64,000 bases of DNA from Siphonodentalium dalli (lineage: Eukaryota; Mollusca; Scaphopoda; Gadilida; Siphonodentaliidae), in assembly GCA_032622095.1 (NCBI GenBank), contig CP136062.1:230468578-230532577 (forward strand), in the 5' to 3' direction. A program made the translations under genes and the position numbers. The notes beneath the pieces were generated by a model, which saw only the letters and a program-made list of their open reading frames with translations, was not told where the DNA came from and did no database searches. Every line of letters starts with the position of its first letter. Position 1 is the first letter of the stretch. Below, in pieces: positions 34,830-46,856 of the stretch.

Positions 34830-35130
34830 GCCGTAGTGTACTTGCCATTCGGCCATGGTGTACATGTAGTTGCCACGGTGTACGTTCATTAAACTGAAAA
34901 AAGACGATACAAACTAGAAATATAACCATGTTGTACATGCCATTCGGCCCCATTGTAGTTGCCTTTCGGCCATGGTGCCTTGCCATTCGGCCGCAGTGTA
35001 TATACTTGCCGTTCGGCCGTGGTGTACTTGCCGTTCGGCCGCGGTTCACTTGCCGTTCAGCTGCAGTGCTCAACTGCTACAGTTACAAACTCTTCGACTC
35101 CGCGGCCGAACGGCAAATACAACGTGGTGC
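34830..35130 (+). repeat. CGGCCG-containing minisatellite
   Basis: Units like TGCCGTTCGGCCGCGGTGTA recur with ~22-28-bp spacing, most densely at 34930-35070. A ~70-bp unrelated stretch interrupts near 34870-34925, and an inverted unit (GCGGCCGAACGGCAAATACA) lies at ~35102. The hAT element inserted at one edge: its left flank ends GGGCCGCAGT, compatible with a unit. Long frames across it are repeat artefacts. Confidence 0.7.
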
Positions 35131-36621
35131 CAATTGTTTTGTCTGAAAGTCCAGCGGGTTCGAGTACTAGTTCGATATCATCATGTACGACAACATGATG
35201 TCAACATCACAATCATGGACATGATCTCATCGGGCCACGATTCCTCCACTTACGTCAGTCAGCTGTCATATACGATTGTATCATGGTCGTCTGAATGTTC
35301 ACTTATAGGCAGATATTAATAAATAATATAAATGTATTTTAACTATTTATCACTCACTGTTCAGAACTCGACAGAACTTTCAGTGAAAGTTTCAGAATGC
35401 CTGTGGCTGTGCGTGCAGGTTGCCAGTGAACACACTTTACACAGTCAGTGAGTGACAGCCTGTTGGAGTTTTTTTCATTTAGAAAAATTAATATGTAAGC
35501 ATACTTCACATTGTTGAGAACTGAGTATAATTTAAGGAATAATACTGCAGAAAGTGCAGTATACCGTTATACTATACGTGTTATCGAACACGAAATTATG
35601 CGAATTTTTACGGCAGAAATAGAAAGGTCAAGGTTTCCGGTCGCAGGGAAAGGTAATTTCCGGACACATTTGTTCGATACATTTACCGGATTCCGGCTTC
35701 CATACTAGACTAAATAACTTTTGAAATTTGGATATATAGTTATTAGTTCCAACTAGTATAAAATAACATTACCAATTGATGATGAGTCGAGTGTAAATTC
35801 CCGAATTAGCATTAGCCTACTGTTTCGTCGAATTTACCTTCAATCAACATTCTGTACGAAGTATCTAATTACGTTCTTCGTATGTTTGCATAAATATTCT
35901 CACCTTTACTAAAAATATTCTTGTATAATGGCTCAAATTCAGTGGTCTTGGTCCTTATTGGAGTCGAAACTGTGATCAACACCAACAAACCAATATGGCT
36001 ACCATGATACAACGCGTGCAGATGGAGTTTTATCAGTGCGCATGCCTGGCCAATACCGGTACTCGATACACATATATGTTCAAGTGTTTACACATATATG
36101 TGTAAATATAGAAAAACATACACAACATGTGTATACACATGTATACAACACTGTATAGATATTGGAGGTACACACCATGTGTCCAGTGCCAATGGCATTC
36201 TACCTACACAGTAGTTTGCAGAGAGTAGTCTTACCATTCTACGCTCAGGTTAAAGACCCCCCCCCCCCTTCCCACCCATGAAACGAAATATCTTTTCGGT
36301 CAGGGATGTGTTATTTCTCACCTAACCCTCAATCCTTTAAATAGTTTATCATTGCGACCACGGCTGAGAATGTTGCAGGGTAAATGGTACTGTTATTGTT
36401 ATATTTTATAACCGTTATATCGGATCGGCTTTCGGCAGACCTGAGTTTCACCTAATAAACATTATAAATCTCATTTAGTCGTTGTTATTCTTTAAATCAT
36501 TTATGTTCGTTCGAGCGAAGCGAGTTAGAACATACTCACATTTAGTCTATACAATTACGCAAACAAATACTGGTTCCCGATGAACATATTATTAAAAACA
36601 AAACTGACAGAAGCCAATCGA
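35131..36621. other. No gene recognised; simple repeats
   Basis: A TACACA/TGTGTA palindrome field lies at ~36063-36190, related to that at 20.4-20.8 kb, and a poly-C run at ~36257-36269. No coding region is supported. Confidence 0.5.
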
Positions 36622-37607
36622 CGGCGACTGAAACTGAATGGTTTACAAACAATCTCGAGACTCGTTACCAATAATTAACGACAATGTTTCGTTTAAAACA
36701 ACAAAATGGTTGAGAGAATCCATGGCTTCCGATTATAGGAGACTAATTATTCATTATTCCTTCAATGTTTCACCTCAGTATTCCGTTAAAACAACTATAA
36801 TCCTTCAAATTATTACGACTACGGCTTTATCACTGAAGGTTTCTCATTCTCCACACCAAAAACATATATACTAATCGGATTAAATACACCCCCGATACTT
36901 CGCAATACGACCTTTAATCTACATTCCGACTGAGACATAATTCAGCAATGTTATCTGATATATTATGCATTGTATACCCGCAATAGCATCTTCAAGCGTG
37001 GCCCACCCATTGATCACACCTATATCGAAAGCAAGTAATGCGATCATAACAGTTACAAACTGCATCAATGAGACATCCGCGAAGATACATCCTTGAATTC
37101 ACACACCCTGCAAGAAGTCTAAATGATACGCACATAGCGAGTACGTCTTTAATCATATTTACCCCATAGCTCAAAATTATGGCACCGACAGATCAGTCTC
37201 GCAGTATACACCATATAGAGAGCGTAATACTCTAATATACAAGTGCAACACCAAGACTGGCATATGCCCACACGCTCAGTTTAGAGAGTGGGTAATACTA
37301 AATATTCGTATTGATGGAAATTTTGTCTAAATCCAAGAAGTGGGTACCCTTTCTTTTAAACTGGGATATCAACACACCAAAGCACAACCAAATCCGATGA
37401 CTTCAAGTTGAAATGTTCATATAAATACAAAATTCAGAAATTCGCAAATCAAATAACGGCTGTAACTCTGGTGAAAATGAATTAATGGACGAAAAATGTA
37501 GTGTTTCGGTATCCAAGCTTAAATGTTCTTTCGGACTCAAAATTCACATTCCAGTCAAACAAGGCCATTTACTCGGGTATAAATGAATGGACGCAACCCA
37601 CAGTAAC
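36622..37607. repeat. Repeat R, copy 2 (~986 bp)
   Basis: It matches 18618-19589 with small differences (TTTCGTTTAAAAC against TTTCATTTAAAAC; CACCTCAGTATTCCGTTAAA where copy 1 has CATGAATGCA). Tandem-type blocks with CAAGGGCCGCAACTCTGCTA continue to about 37745, beyond the end of the shared part. The TIR status is unclear. Confidence 0.85.
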
Positions 37608-37745
37608 CAATCCCCCCAAGCTGTGCTATCGATATACCAAACCACAACCAAACTCCGATGAGCCATGCCCGAGTTACAAGCTGAAATGTTCGTATGGACA
37701 ATTCAAATATGTTCAAGTCAAACAAGGGCCGCAACTCTGCTAAAA

Positions 37746-39790
37746 AATTGTTGTCAACTTAGGACACCAGCTGACTATAGACATTGTATATAATCACGTG
37801 ATCGGTGTACGGGTAGGATACTTCCGGTTTCGTCTGGCAATATTTTGTTTGGACTGCATGTTTGTCTATTGTTTGTGCGCTTATCTCGCTCTTAATGCGT
37901 ATTTTGAAGGTCTCATTGATTCTTCTTTTCATAATTGTGGTGAGTTATCTCTGACAACCTGAATACTTCGGCGAAAAGTGTTGTTTTCTTAGATTTCTAA
38001 GAGTTATCTACCCTGGAAATTCGGTAACATATGAGATAACCGTGTGCGCCTTTCCGCGTGTTTATTATTTAATAGTTCCCATTATTGTTGCGTACTCAAA
38101 CAATACAAATAGTTAACGATGATATAGGATTTCAAGGAATAAAACTATTTACAGTTAAACAACACAAGCACGGAAAGGAGCAGACGGTTATTTCGTAGGT
38201 AACGAAAACCCTACGAAGACAACACCTTCAACCATACTGCGCAGCTATAAACTTGCGAAAATACAATTTTAATGTTGAGAACAATGACGCGAGCGATCTG
38301 TGTGAACAACTCAAGAACTGTGACCTGCTGAAGGTGTACGGGTTGGATGACAATTCTAGATTTGGGATGTTCTGCGGCATAGAGGATTTTTCTCTTTTCA
38401 CTGGTTCAAATCTAGTGTTAGAACGGGTATTCTTTAAATGAGCTAAATGCCTTCCAAGTTGGTTCATGCCAAACAGTTCGTCGGAGAGAGAAACAAATCC
38501 CATGTCTTGCATAATCATAGTTTTTTATATCATATTCTGATTCAGGGATTGATATCAGAGGAGTACCCTTTTTATAGATCACCATCAGTTGCATCAGCAG
38601 CCCGTCGAAGATGCGCAGGAGGGGGGGAGGGGATGGATAGCTGTCACATCGGAGAGATGGTTAACTCATGCATGTATCTGTATTTTGTTAGTTTCTTACT
38701 GATAAAATGGGGGAATTGTGGTTTCTATGTGATGTGAAGTATACCAATACCCGTATATATTTTGCTTTCTTGTGAAACAGATTGATTCATTGTGTCATTG
38801 TACAATTTGTGTTGGTTAAAAGTGATCTGAAATTGACTAAGTGTGCCTAGTAGGTCTATATTCAGGATTGACTTATTTCCATTTTGAATTCGGGGTCGAC
38901 CATTTAGTTTCCTAATGTCAAGTAGCCCGTCCATTATCCCTGACATAGTGACTGTGTGGAATGGCATGGGCAATTATTATTGACCGAGAAAACGTCATTA
39001 ATTTTCAACGTTCGTCTAGACTGATAATTTGATTTATAAGCAGCATGATGTGATTTGCTAGATGAGCATGCGCCTAACGTTTTTTGTAAACACATAGCAA
39101 CCTTTAATTGAATACAGCGTATCTCTTCGTTGCGTTTTCTGTGTTGATTTATAGGTAAAAACTCTCTTTGAGTCCGATATACCAGTTAATACTAGTTGTA
39201 GTGCTTTTAATACATTTCAATATTTTTTTTGTCGAAATCAATATTTTAAACAATTTCAAGTTAAACAAGTATACTAATATCTAACTACTATCTATTAATA
39301 CTATTTATAAAGAACATTCACAAGAGCCCAGTGAGCGAAATACTCTTTGTTCTGATAATTATAATACTATGCTGTAAAACATTACTTGCTGTGTCATCCA
39401 ACGCCGGTGTTATTGACCCAACTCGATTTATTATTTGATCTATAGTTCACGTCCACGATAATTCGCTTGCATGCATTTGATGCAAGAGGTGTTCCAAAGT
39501 AGCCTGCCCCACTGACGTGCTGTCAGATATGGCGAAATGTATTAGCTAGATCGTCAATAGGCTAATTCATTAATAACATTTATTGGATATATTTGTGTGT
39601 GCTCTACTATAGGTATATATAACACCACATTATTATTGGTATAACATTTTCTGCTATAGATGAAAACGCTTTCTACTATAGGTATACATGTATAAATTCC
39701 GACGCATTTCTCAGTGGAAGTGATCTACCTACATTATAGTTTGGAATAATACGATACGAAAAAATATTTCCAGGCTCTCCTGATCCACAT
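37746..39790. other. No confirmed gene; one small coding-like block
   Basis: A 62-residue frame at 38253-38441 plus (MRKYNFNVENN...RVFFK) has a more protein-like composition than most frames here but no recognised domain, and no flanking splice signals convinced me. The rest is AT-rich with no repeats noticed. Confidence 0.35.
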
Positions 39791-39794
39791 CGTC

Positions 39795-40085
39795 ATTTAA
39801 GGGGTTAACGAACCATTCGTGAACGAGATGGCGAGTCAGTATTCACAGCCACGGATCTTTTAGCCAATATCGGCATTAAAGAGCTTAATAAAACCGGTGA
39901 TGGGTGACATGTCAAGTAAATGTTCACACCCTATGCATCCTACTACCATAGTGTACCAGGTCATACTGTCCACGGGTCCATGGGGCCGCCCGCGCTTGCC
40001 CGAGCGCTCTCCCGATCTTCTAACCGCAATTGAAGGGGTTAATGAACCCGGTCATGAACGAAATGGCGAGTCAATCTTCACCGTT
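39795..40085 (+). repeat. Direct repeat of GGGGTTAACGAACC-type block
   Basis: AAGGGGTTAACGAACCATTC..GAGATGGCGAGTCAGTATTCAC (39799-39847) recurs as AAGGGGTTAATGAACCCGGT..GAAATGGCGAGTCAATCTTCAC (~40033-40081). The interval (CCAATATCGGCATTAAAGAG, AATAAAACCGGTGATGGGTG) recurs at ~41763-41830, so a dispersed repeat family flanks the TIR element at 40269-41670 on both sides. Confidence 0.7.
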
Positions 40086-40268
40086 TAAGATGTGTAAGTG
40101 CCACACATAGAGTGTGGTCTGGTCTCTGGGTACGCCGCGCTCTCTTCGAGTCCCGGGTTCTTTTCAGTGGAGTAGATTAATTTCAGTTTCCAAGGCAATT
40201 GTTCAAATTGTGACTCAAGCATGGTAGTTTGCCCATATGTACACATTCACTAACTTATTTATATTAGA

Positions 40269-41670
40269 TATGAAGCCACGCTGAAATTTCATTTAATTCC
40301 CTTTGTAATGGGTTTTCCGAATTTAAAGAGCGTTTCGTGATTATATAATTTATGTCGCAATTAATCTTACCATGAAATAGGCGATTTAAAAGTATGCATA
40401 CACAGTAAGTATTACTCTTCTGGATAAAATGCCACATGTTTATGGTAAATTGGAACTCCCAGTCCAGTATGGCCGGCAAAATGGCAGCTAAAGATGACAA
40501 TTTTGGCGTTTTTCGCCAATATAGTATAATAGTTAATTTTCAGAGTTCTGCTCATTTCCGTTCAAAAACATGGACAGAATCCCATAAGAGATTTTCGGCA
40601 AAATTACACTCTGCATAATTTTAAATGGAATTGCCATGCCACATAAGGTACAGGGACAACCAGGGTAAAAAATTTAGTTGTGAGTTGATTAAATAGCATG
40701 TTTAATAACCAAGTGAATCACAATTTGCTACCTTTGCAGAATAGCAGAAATAATGTTCGGGATATATGTGAAAATATCAACTTTTCAATAAAATTTTGTG
40801 GACATCTTGCAAGCCATCGTGAGTATTTTATTATTAAAAATACCTCAAAGTGATGTATTTAAGATGGCTCAAATAAATAAACACCAAAGATAGTTCCAAA
40901 AAGTCCAAGCACGATAAGTGAGAATTTTGAGAGAAAATTCCACTATTTTTGGTATTGTTAACACTTAACCAAGATGCATCATAAATGTTGGTCTGCAATG
41001 TATATACGACACAATAGCCAATTTTATACACCAACCACAAATTTTTTTAAAGCGATTTTATGGCACACTAGGACCATATTTACCATTTTCCATATTTTGA
41101 CCGCCATTTTGAAAGCGATTTTTAGCCAAAGTGATGAACATTTTTGGTTCCATTGTGTTACAATTTTAAGTCACGAGTGATGGTGTTCATTACTGACATT
41201 GTGCGGTTCTGCCAATTTCTTGTTGAAATGTGACTAGGATAAAATTTATGATTTTTGGTGAAATTTTATACATAATTCTGTAAAATTAGATTTTTTTAAG
41301 GATATGAAGGGGTTGAAACCACATGGATTTTATTACTACAATGATTAGTTAACATGAACATCACAAAATAATGTCAAATTCTCAACCTGTTCCAAAAAGC
41401 AGAATCTGATATAGAATATATTAGTGAAAAAAACGGTCACTTTTTCCACTTACGGATGTCATTTTGAGGGCAAATTTGAACGGGGAGTTCCAATTGTGGC
41501 CTAAATGTGCCATTATATTTCTCAGAGTCATACTTATGGTATATGCCTAAATTTTAATTGCATATTCCATGGTAATAGTAATTGCGACATTTAGTAAATT
41601 ATATAATTACGAAACGCTCTTTAAATCCCTTAAAGGAGAGGTTAAAGTGAAATTTTAGCGTGGATCCATA
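40269..41670. mobile_element. 1.4-kb element with ~190-bp terminal inverted repeats
   Basis: The left arm (~40269-40460) and right arm (~41483-41670) are inverted relatives. Both contain CCACGCT, a TTTAAAGAGCGTTTCGT(G/A)AT block, TTATATAATTTA, TGTCGCAATTA and, at the inner end, ATTGGAACTCCC. Arm identity is roughly 70-80% by eye. The interior (to 41480) has no transposase. This is an old non-autonomous TIR element. No target-site duplication was resolved. Confidence 0.7.
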
Positions 41671-42005
41671 CCATATATCATATCAGTATGTGAATATGTG
41701 CACAATGTTATGCCTTAGTAATAAAGTGAACAGTTTTGTTACTGATCTATTCCACTATTTATCCAATATCGGAATTTAAAGAGTTAATAAAACCGGCGGT
41801 GGTTGACACAGCAAATAAATGATCGCAACTGGATGACACAGCAAGTCAGTTTTCACAATCTATGCGTATTTTATATCTCACAACCATAAGCCATCATATT
41901 ACACTTACCGCGGGCCCGCTCTTTAAAAAAAAAAAATTGGGGTTGCTCTTTAAAAAATCGATTTTCCGTGCACCCCACAAATCACTCAAACAAAAGATCG
42001 CACCT
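41671..42005. repeat. Relative of the 39.8-40.1 kb repeat, then simple sequence
   Basis: 41763-41860 matches 39855-39925 (CCAATATCGGAATTTAAAGA, AATAAAACCGGCGGTGG). A poly-A run at ~41923-41936 follows. No gene. Confidence 0.55.
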
Positions 42006-42009
42006 CACA

Positions 42010-42740
42010 AGTATACCCGCGTCGGTACGCCCGTCCGTCCGTCCGTGCGCCCGGAAATGGTTTTCAGATGATAACTTTTGTTTCGGTTAATATATCAAAA
42101 GAAAATTTCATAGGTGAGTTTATCAGGTCAAAATACAGGTCAAGTTCGAATATTTTGCGAGAGTTATGGCCCTTTTTCGACTTAGAATCTTGTAATTTTC
42201 TGGTTTTCGGATGATAACTTCAGTTTGTGTGATTATATCTGATCCAAATATGGTACGTGAGTTTATCAGACCAAAATACAGGTGAAGTTCGAATATGGGT
42301 TTTCTCCGCCCATTTTTGCGAGAGTTATGGCCATTTTTTAAAACTTAGAATCTTGTAATTTTCTGGTTTCCGGATGATAACTTCAGTTGGTGTGATCATA
42401 TCTGAACCAAATTTGGTATGTGAATTTATCAGCCCTATATACAGGTGAAGTTCGAATATGGGTTTGCTCTGCCAGAGAGTGAGAGTTATGGCCCTTTTTC
42501 GACTTAGAATCCGGTCAATATCTGGTTTCCGAATGACAACTTTGATTTGTGTGACCATATCTTAATCAAATTTAGTATGATAGGTTATCCATATTTCTAG
42601 GGACACTGGTTGGATTGTTCTGAAATTTAGTATCGGATTTAGGGTCCTTGTTATTTTTTCCAGAAAAGCTGATGCCCCCAATGAAGCCACTTTTTCGGGG
42701 GACACTGTGGCCGGACGGCCTTTTATTTAACTTTGCACTA
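42010..42740 (+). mobile_element. Tandem-core element (~150-160-bp period, 3-4 units)
   Basis: It begins near GTATACCCGCGTCGGTACGC and CCGTCCGTCCGTCCGTGCGC. Units contain GAGTTATGGCCCTTTTTCGA at ~42172, ~42323 (decayed) and ~42483, followed by CTTAGAAT, TCTGGTTTCCGGATGATAAC and CAGGTGAAGTTCGAATATGG. It ends with TTTTTCGGGGGACACTGTGG and CCTTTTATTT, resembling the right end of the nested element at 4.0 kb. Non-coding. Confidence 0.75.
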
Positions 42741-42984
42741 ACTGATAGAAGTGACAAGAGATAAAGAGCTAATGATTTGTGTGCAGTCCGTTGTGTAATA
42801 CCACTTGTCTAATCAGAATGCATCAATTGACCAGTTCCCGGAACTAACTGTATACATCTCTTTTCTGAAGGAATAGTGCTGAACTTTTCATTACTATTGT
42901 GACACTTTCAGCATGTATTTATTTTAATATAGTACAACCAATATGTGCATGGTTCTACTTAGAAAACATTAGCACACAACTGGG

Positions 42985-43480
42985 TTTAACTTATGGTCGT
43001 AATTGCTATTCGTGTCCGTCCGTGCGCGTCTCCGTCCGATGTCTGTTCAAGTCATAACTGGAACAGCAGTGCTAGGATCTCAATGACATTTGGTACGCTG
43101 TTCAATATTATGAAGACATTGTGAAGACATAGAGGGTTCAAGTGTTTTGTTCGGGTTTTCCATTCTAGAGTTATTCATCTTTGTTTATCTGGAAATGTTG
43201 GGTTTTTGGTCCGTCCTATGTCTTTTCAGACCATAACTTGAAAAGTAGTGCTTATATCTCAATGAAATTTGCTTTGGTTTTTTAAAACTTTAAGGATATT
43301 CAATGTAGTATTCATTAGTTTTGTCTAGGTTTTCCGTTCTAGAGTTATTCATCTATATTAATCTGAAAGTTTTTATTTTTTTGGTCCGTCTGCCTGAATA
43401 TATAAGCCAAAAGTCATCGACATGCCCACACTGGCGGTATGTCACATGCATGGGGTCATGCACTGAACGACAGCCCAGCT
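42985..43480 (+). repeat. Related tandem-core repeat (~200-bp period, 2 units)
   Basis: CGTGTCCGTCCGTGCGCGTC is followed by two units sharing CAGACCATAACTTG/CAAGTCATAACTGG, ATCTCAATGA(C/A)ATTTG and TTCTAGAGTTATTCATCT. The right end ACTGGCGGTATGTCACATGC suggests the same structural class as the 42-kb element with a different core. No protein. Confidence 0.6.
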
Positions 43481-43574
43481 CTTATTGGATCCCAGAAAGT
43501 TGGAGATAGAGAGTACATTGAAATTAAACCTTTATGACTTCTCCATTTCTCCCTAGCAATCTAATAATGGGAAG

Positions 43575-43690
43575 TGACTTCTCCTAATTTGAATCCTCTT
43601 GGCTGGTTCTTGGTGACTTCTCCTAATTTGAATCCTCTTAGCAGGTTCTTGGTGACTTCTCCTAATTTGAATCCTCTTAGCTGGTTCCTG
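43575..43690 (+). repeat. Three direct 38-41-bp units
   Basis: GTGACTTCTCCTAATTTGAA and TCCTCTTGGCTGGTTCTTG are repeated three times with one or two changes. Confidence 0.85.
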
Positions 43691-44980
43691 GAGAAGTGAT
43701 TAGGGACATGATCTACCTTTATTGAATGTATAGAAAATTGGTGACAAGAAAAATGTTCTCAACAGCCAGATGTGGTCAGATAATACATAATTTTCATATG
43801 TGCAACATCTCTTTATTGCACACACAATGGCTCATTTGTGCGAAATTACAGAAGATTTCAAAGCGTTCAATAAAAACATTTGTATTGTTCTTGAACAATA
43901 CAAACCGATTACGTCCAAAACGTCATTTATTAATTGGCGACGTCATCTTTAACAGACAATTTCTTCACTAAAGTATTATGTATAGCCTATATTAAGTACA
44001 CGCTTGTTCAATTAAATAAACAATATCAACCCAAATTTAGTATATTACAAGCTACAATCTTCAGAGTGTACACTAAACACAGAACAACAGTTGTGTGAAC
44101 ATGTAAACGTTATTGCACTCATGTGTCGTGCCACGAGGTAAAACTCGAACATCTGGTTCTCGTTTTACCATCGCGTCACAACAAACTCGTGCAATCACGT
44201 TAACATGTTAACACACTTGTGTCATTCTATCTGTAGAGTACACAAACGCCCCAGATAGAGCATCCATAATACATGAATTGTATTGGTGAATATTCATCTG
44301 TGTGAATCTTTGGTGAAATTGAGCATTGGTCTGCTTCGAAAGAGGATTTTTTATCCGAAATACGCTGACATTATTTTATGTGTTTTTTTTTGGCTGAAAT
44401 TTACTGCAAAATTGTTTATTATTCGTCAGTTTGGAGACATTTTATCTTGTCATCGATTGTCATCCAATACAGTTATTCTACTGAAGCATCATACCCTCGT
44501 ATCGTAATATCAGAGAATAATAATATGTCAACCACCATCAACCAGGGCACAGTAGCGTTGAGAGACAATTGGGAAAATTAGCCAATTAACTCAAAATGCT
44601 TACTTTTAGCATTGAATTTGATATCTATTGAATATTAAATGGCCTGAGACCCCAGTTAAGACAGGGAGTGGTTGCGTAAAGTAACTTGCAATCTCAGGGA
44701 CGTGGCTAGAGGGTATCAGCTGGGGGTGGGGGTATCATATTGCAATTCCCAACCACACCTCCTCCTTAAAGCAGACTGAAATTTTCAAGTCAGAGAAATT
44801 TAATTTGCAACACCGCCCCAAGTCACCAAAGAGAGGTCCACCAGCCATTAACCGAAAATCTTAAATTTGAACATGACATGAATATGTTCCCTCTGGAGAT
44901 TTTGTGAATTTTTGGATAGCCTACCTTTCCCACACAATTGGTGTTAATTCGAGCATGTAGGCACTCACCATGACATTAGT
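43691..44980. other. No gene; imperfect palindrome at 44085-44229
   Basis: The left arm (ACAGTTGTGTGAACATGTAA, ACGTTATTGCACTCATG, GAGGTAAAAC) and right arm (GTTTTACCATCGCG, GTGCAATCACGTTAACATGT, ACACACTTGTG) pair imperfectly over ~65 bp each. A 12-bp-arm hairpin lies near 43887 (TTTGTATTGTTC). No coding region is supported. Confidence 0.5.
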
Positions 44981-45214
44981 TATATGACATGTTGGTCAAA
45001 TATAAGAGATTAACTTCCCAAAGTTTCACCGCGATCTGTTTACCAGATATGAAGATACCCTCGATTACTATCAGGGGGAACTTACTTTTTTGGGCGTTTA
45101 TATGTCAAGGTAATAACGAACACTCATTTATAGATATACAACATTTATTGACAACGAATGAATTAAAACATCGATCGAGGACCTGTAGAAAGAAAATCTT
45201 CATATTCATATCAC

Positions 45215-45340
45215 GGAGCCGTGACTCAGTAGTTCAAGTTTGTGGCGCATTATATGGCAACATGAGCCGTCTCGCGATTGCGATCCTAATTCTGATATAT
45301 ATAATTGGTTCTAATCCCGATCAGCGTATTGGGTATGTGT
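45215..45340 (+). mobile_element. Possible tRNA-SINE fragment
   Basis: GGAGCCGTGACTCAGTAGTT resembles a tRNA-type 5' end with an A box, and GGTTCTAATCCCGATC (~45308) fits the B-box consensus. They are ~85 bp apart, with GCGATTGCGATCCTAATTCT between. The distance is long for a tRNA. A SINE head with an internal insertion is possible; chance is also possible. Confidence 0.3.
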
Positions 45341-45384
45341 ACATTGTAAATAGAATTGTCTTGTATACCGCATATTTTTATTGA

Positions 45385-46420
45385 TATTGCCGATGTGCTT
45401 TTTTCTCCGTTTGATAAAATTATAAACTAAGACGGAGGTCTAGATACACGAATATAAACTAAGACTGCGGGTCAGATACATGAATATAAACTTAAACTGA
45501 TGCACTATACATGAATCCGGCCCCACCCCAATGTGTATAATCGGCGTTTATCGGGCTTAGATCCAGCTCTTATATCGCTTGGTGTCTTATTTAGACCAAG
45601 TCTTCTCTGTCCACAATCAGCTTGAAATACCGGTTGGGTTATGCTATTTTTGGACCCAGTTCCGCCCCGTTACTCTTTTATGGGACTTTCATTGAAAATA
45701 CGTACTACATTTACACGCGGAGCCCGGACATTCATGCGAACTTCTGAATGTGATTAATTACCCTTCAAAATGATATATCATTCACCGCGATGGAAAAAAG
45801 GTAAAGTGATGACACGATCGTTTAATATATTGTTTATATACATTGTCTGATAGTTCGCAAATTGAAATTCTCTGGAAAACAAGGCTGTGTTTACTGACAT
45901 CTGAAATACGCATGTTTGGCATAATCATTTTTGGGGAAAGGCTGTCCTCTGTTCATATACGCAAGCGTCCATTTGACCTAATCCCAAGACATACAAGCAA
46001 GATAACATCCGTCTACGATTCCGGACGTAAAGTATATTATAGAACAGTAACGGGGCGGGGCTTGGTCAAAAACAGCATCAACTCAAACGATATCCCAAGC
46101 TGATGTGGACCTAGAATACTTTATCTGCTTTATCGGCTGAGCCATCGTGTTCTAATTAAGGACCACTGGTCCCTGATACAGAATTAGACATAACACATGG
46201 GCATATGGGTACTTTTATTGTTATGACTAATTTTATGTCAGTGACCTGTGAAAAGGACTGTGATATTTTCAGTTTCGTCTACGGTCGATGAAATAATTTA
46301 CCAGAATGTATCGGATGTAATCTTTCCAGAAATGAAGATTATATTAAACTATAAACAACACCTCGAGCGACTAACAAAGACAATTTCATTAAATATAAAA
46401 AAAATCACTGATATTACATA
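45385..46420. other. No gene; small tandem near 45426-45515
   Basis: ATATAAACTAAGAC-type units of ~35-40 bp repeat about three times (45426-45515). Short frames elsewhere lack recognisable domains. Confidence 0.45.
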
Positions 46421-46856
46421 TGTGACCCGTCATATCAAAACTAGTCGTAAGTCGACAAATATTTTATTTCAGTTATGTGTTACATGCTATAGAGTGTAAT
46501 AAGAGCTTTACATAGGTCGCACACTTAAGGTGTTGTTGGGGTCCAAAGATATAGGATTTTGATTGTCAGTGTCAGCATGAGATAATCAGAGATAATCGCA
46601 TTTAAAGACAAACAAATTAGCTAAATTCTGAATAAATATACACCACTATAATTATATGTCCAAATTACAAAAAGCACATTAATAAACACAAACTTCACTT
46701 TATGCTACTTTATGTGGACATAGTAGAACTATATACATATGTGTCCAAAACAATCATAATTTTCGATGGATTACATTTTTTAAATATATTATGTATTTAC
46801 TCAGTATTAGAAATCACGACTTACGACTGGTTTTGATATGGCGGGTCACTGGCACA
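46421..46856. repeat. Inverted pair of a 35-41-bp motif, ~360 bp apart
   Basis: TGTGACCCGTCATATCAAAA-CTAGTCGTAAGTCG at 46421-46455 is mirrored at 46816-46856 (CGACTTACGACTGGTTTTGA-TATGGCGGGTCACTGGCACA). The interval has no gene. These may be the ends of a non-autonomous element. Confidence 0.7.

Noticed and set aside
38253-38441. 62-residue small protein
   Set aside because: Composition is somewhat protein-like, but no homologue comes to mind and no supporting signals were found; left as a low-confidence remark in the stretch entry.
40125-40165. Possible tRNA or SINE B box (TTCGAGTCCCGGGTTC)
   Set aside because: Only a partial B-box match, without an A box or acceptor stem at the right distance.
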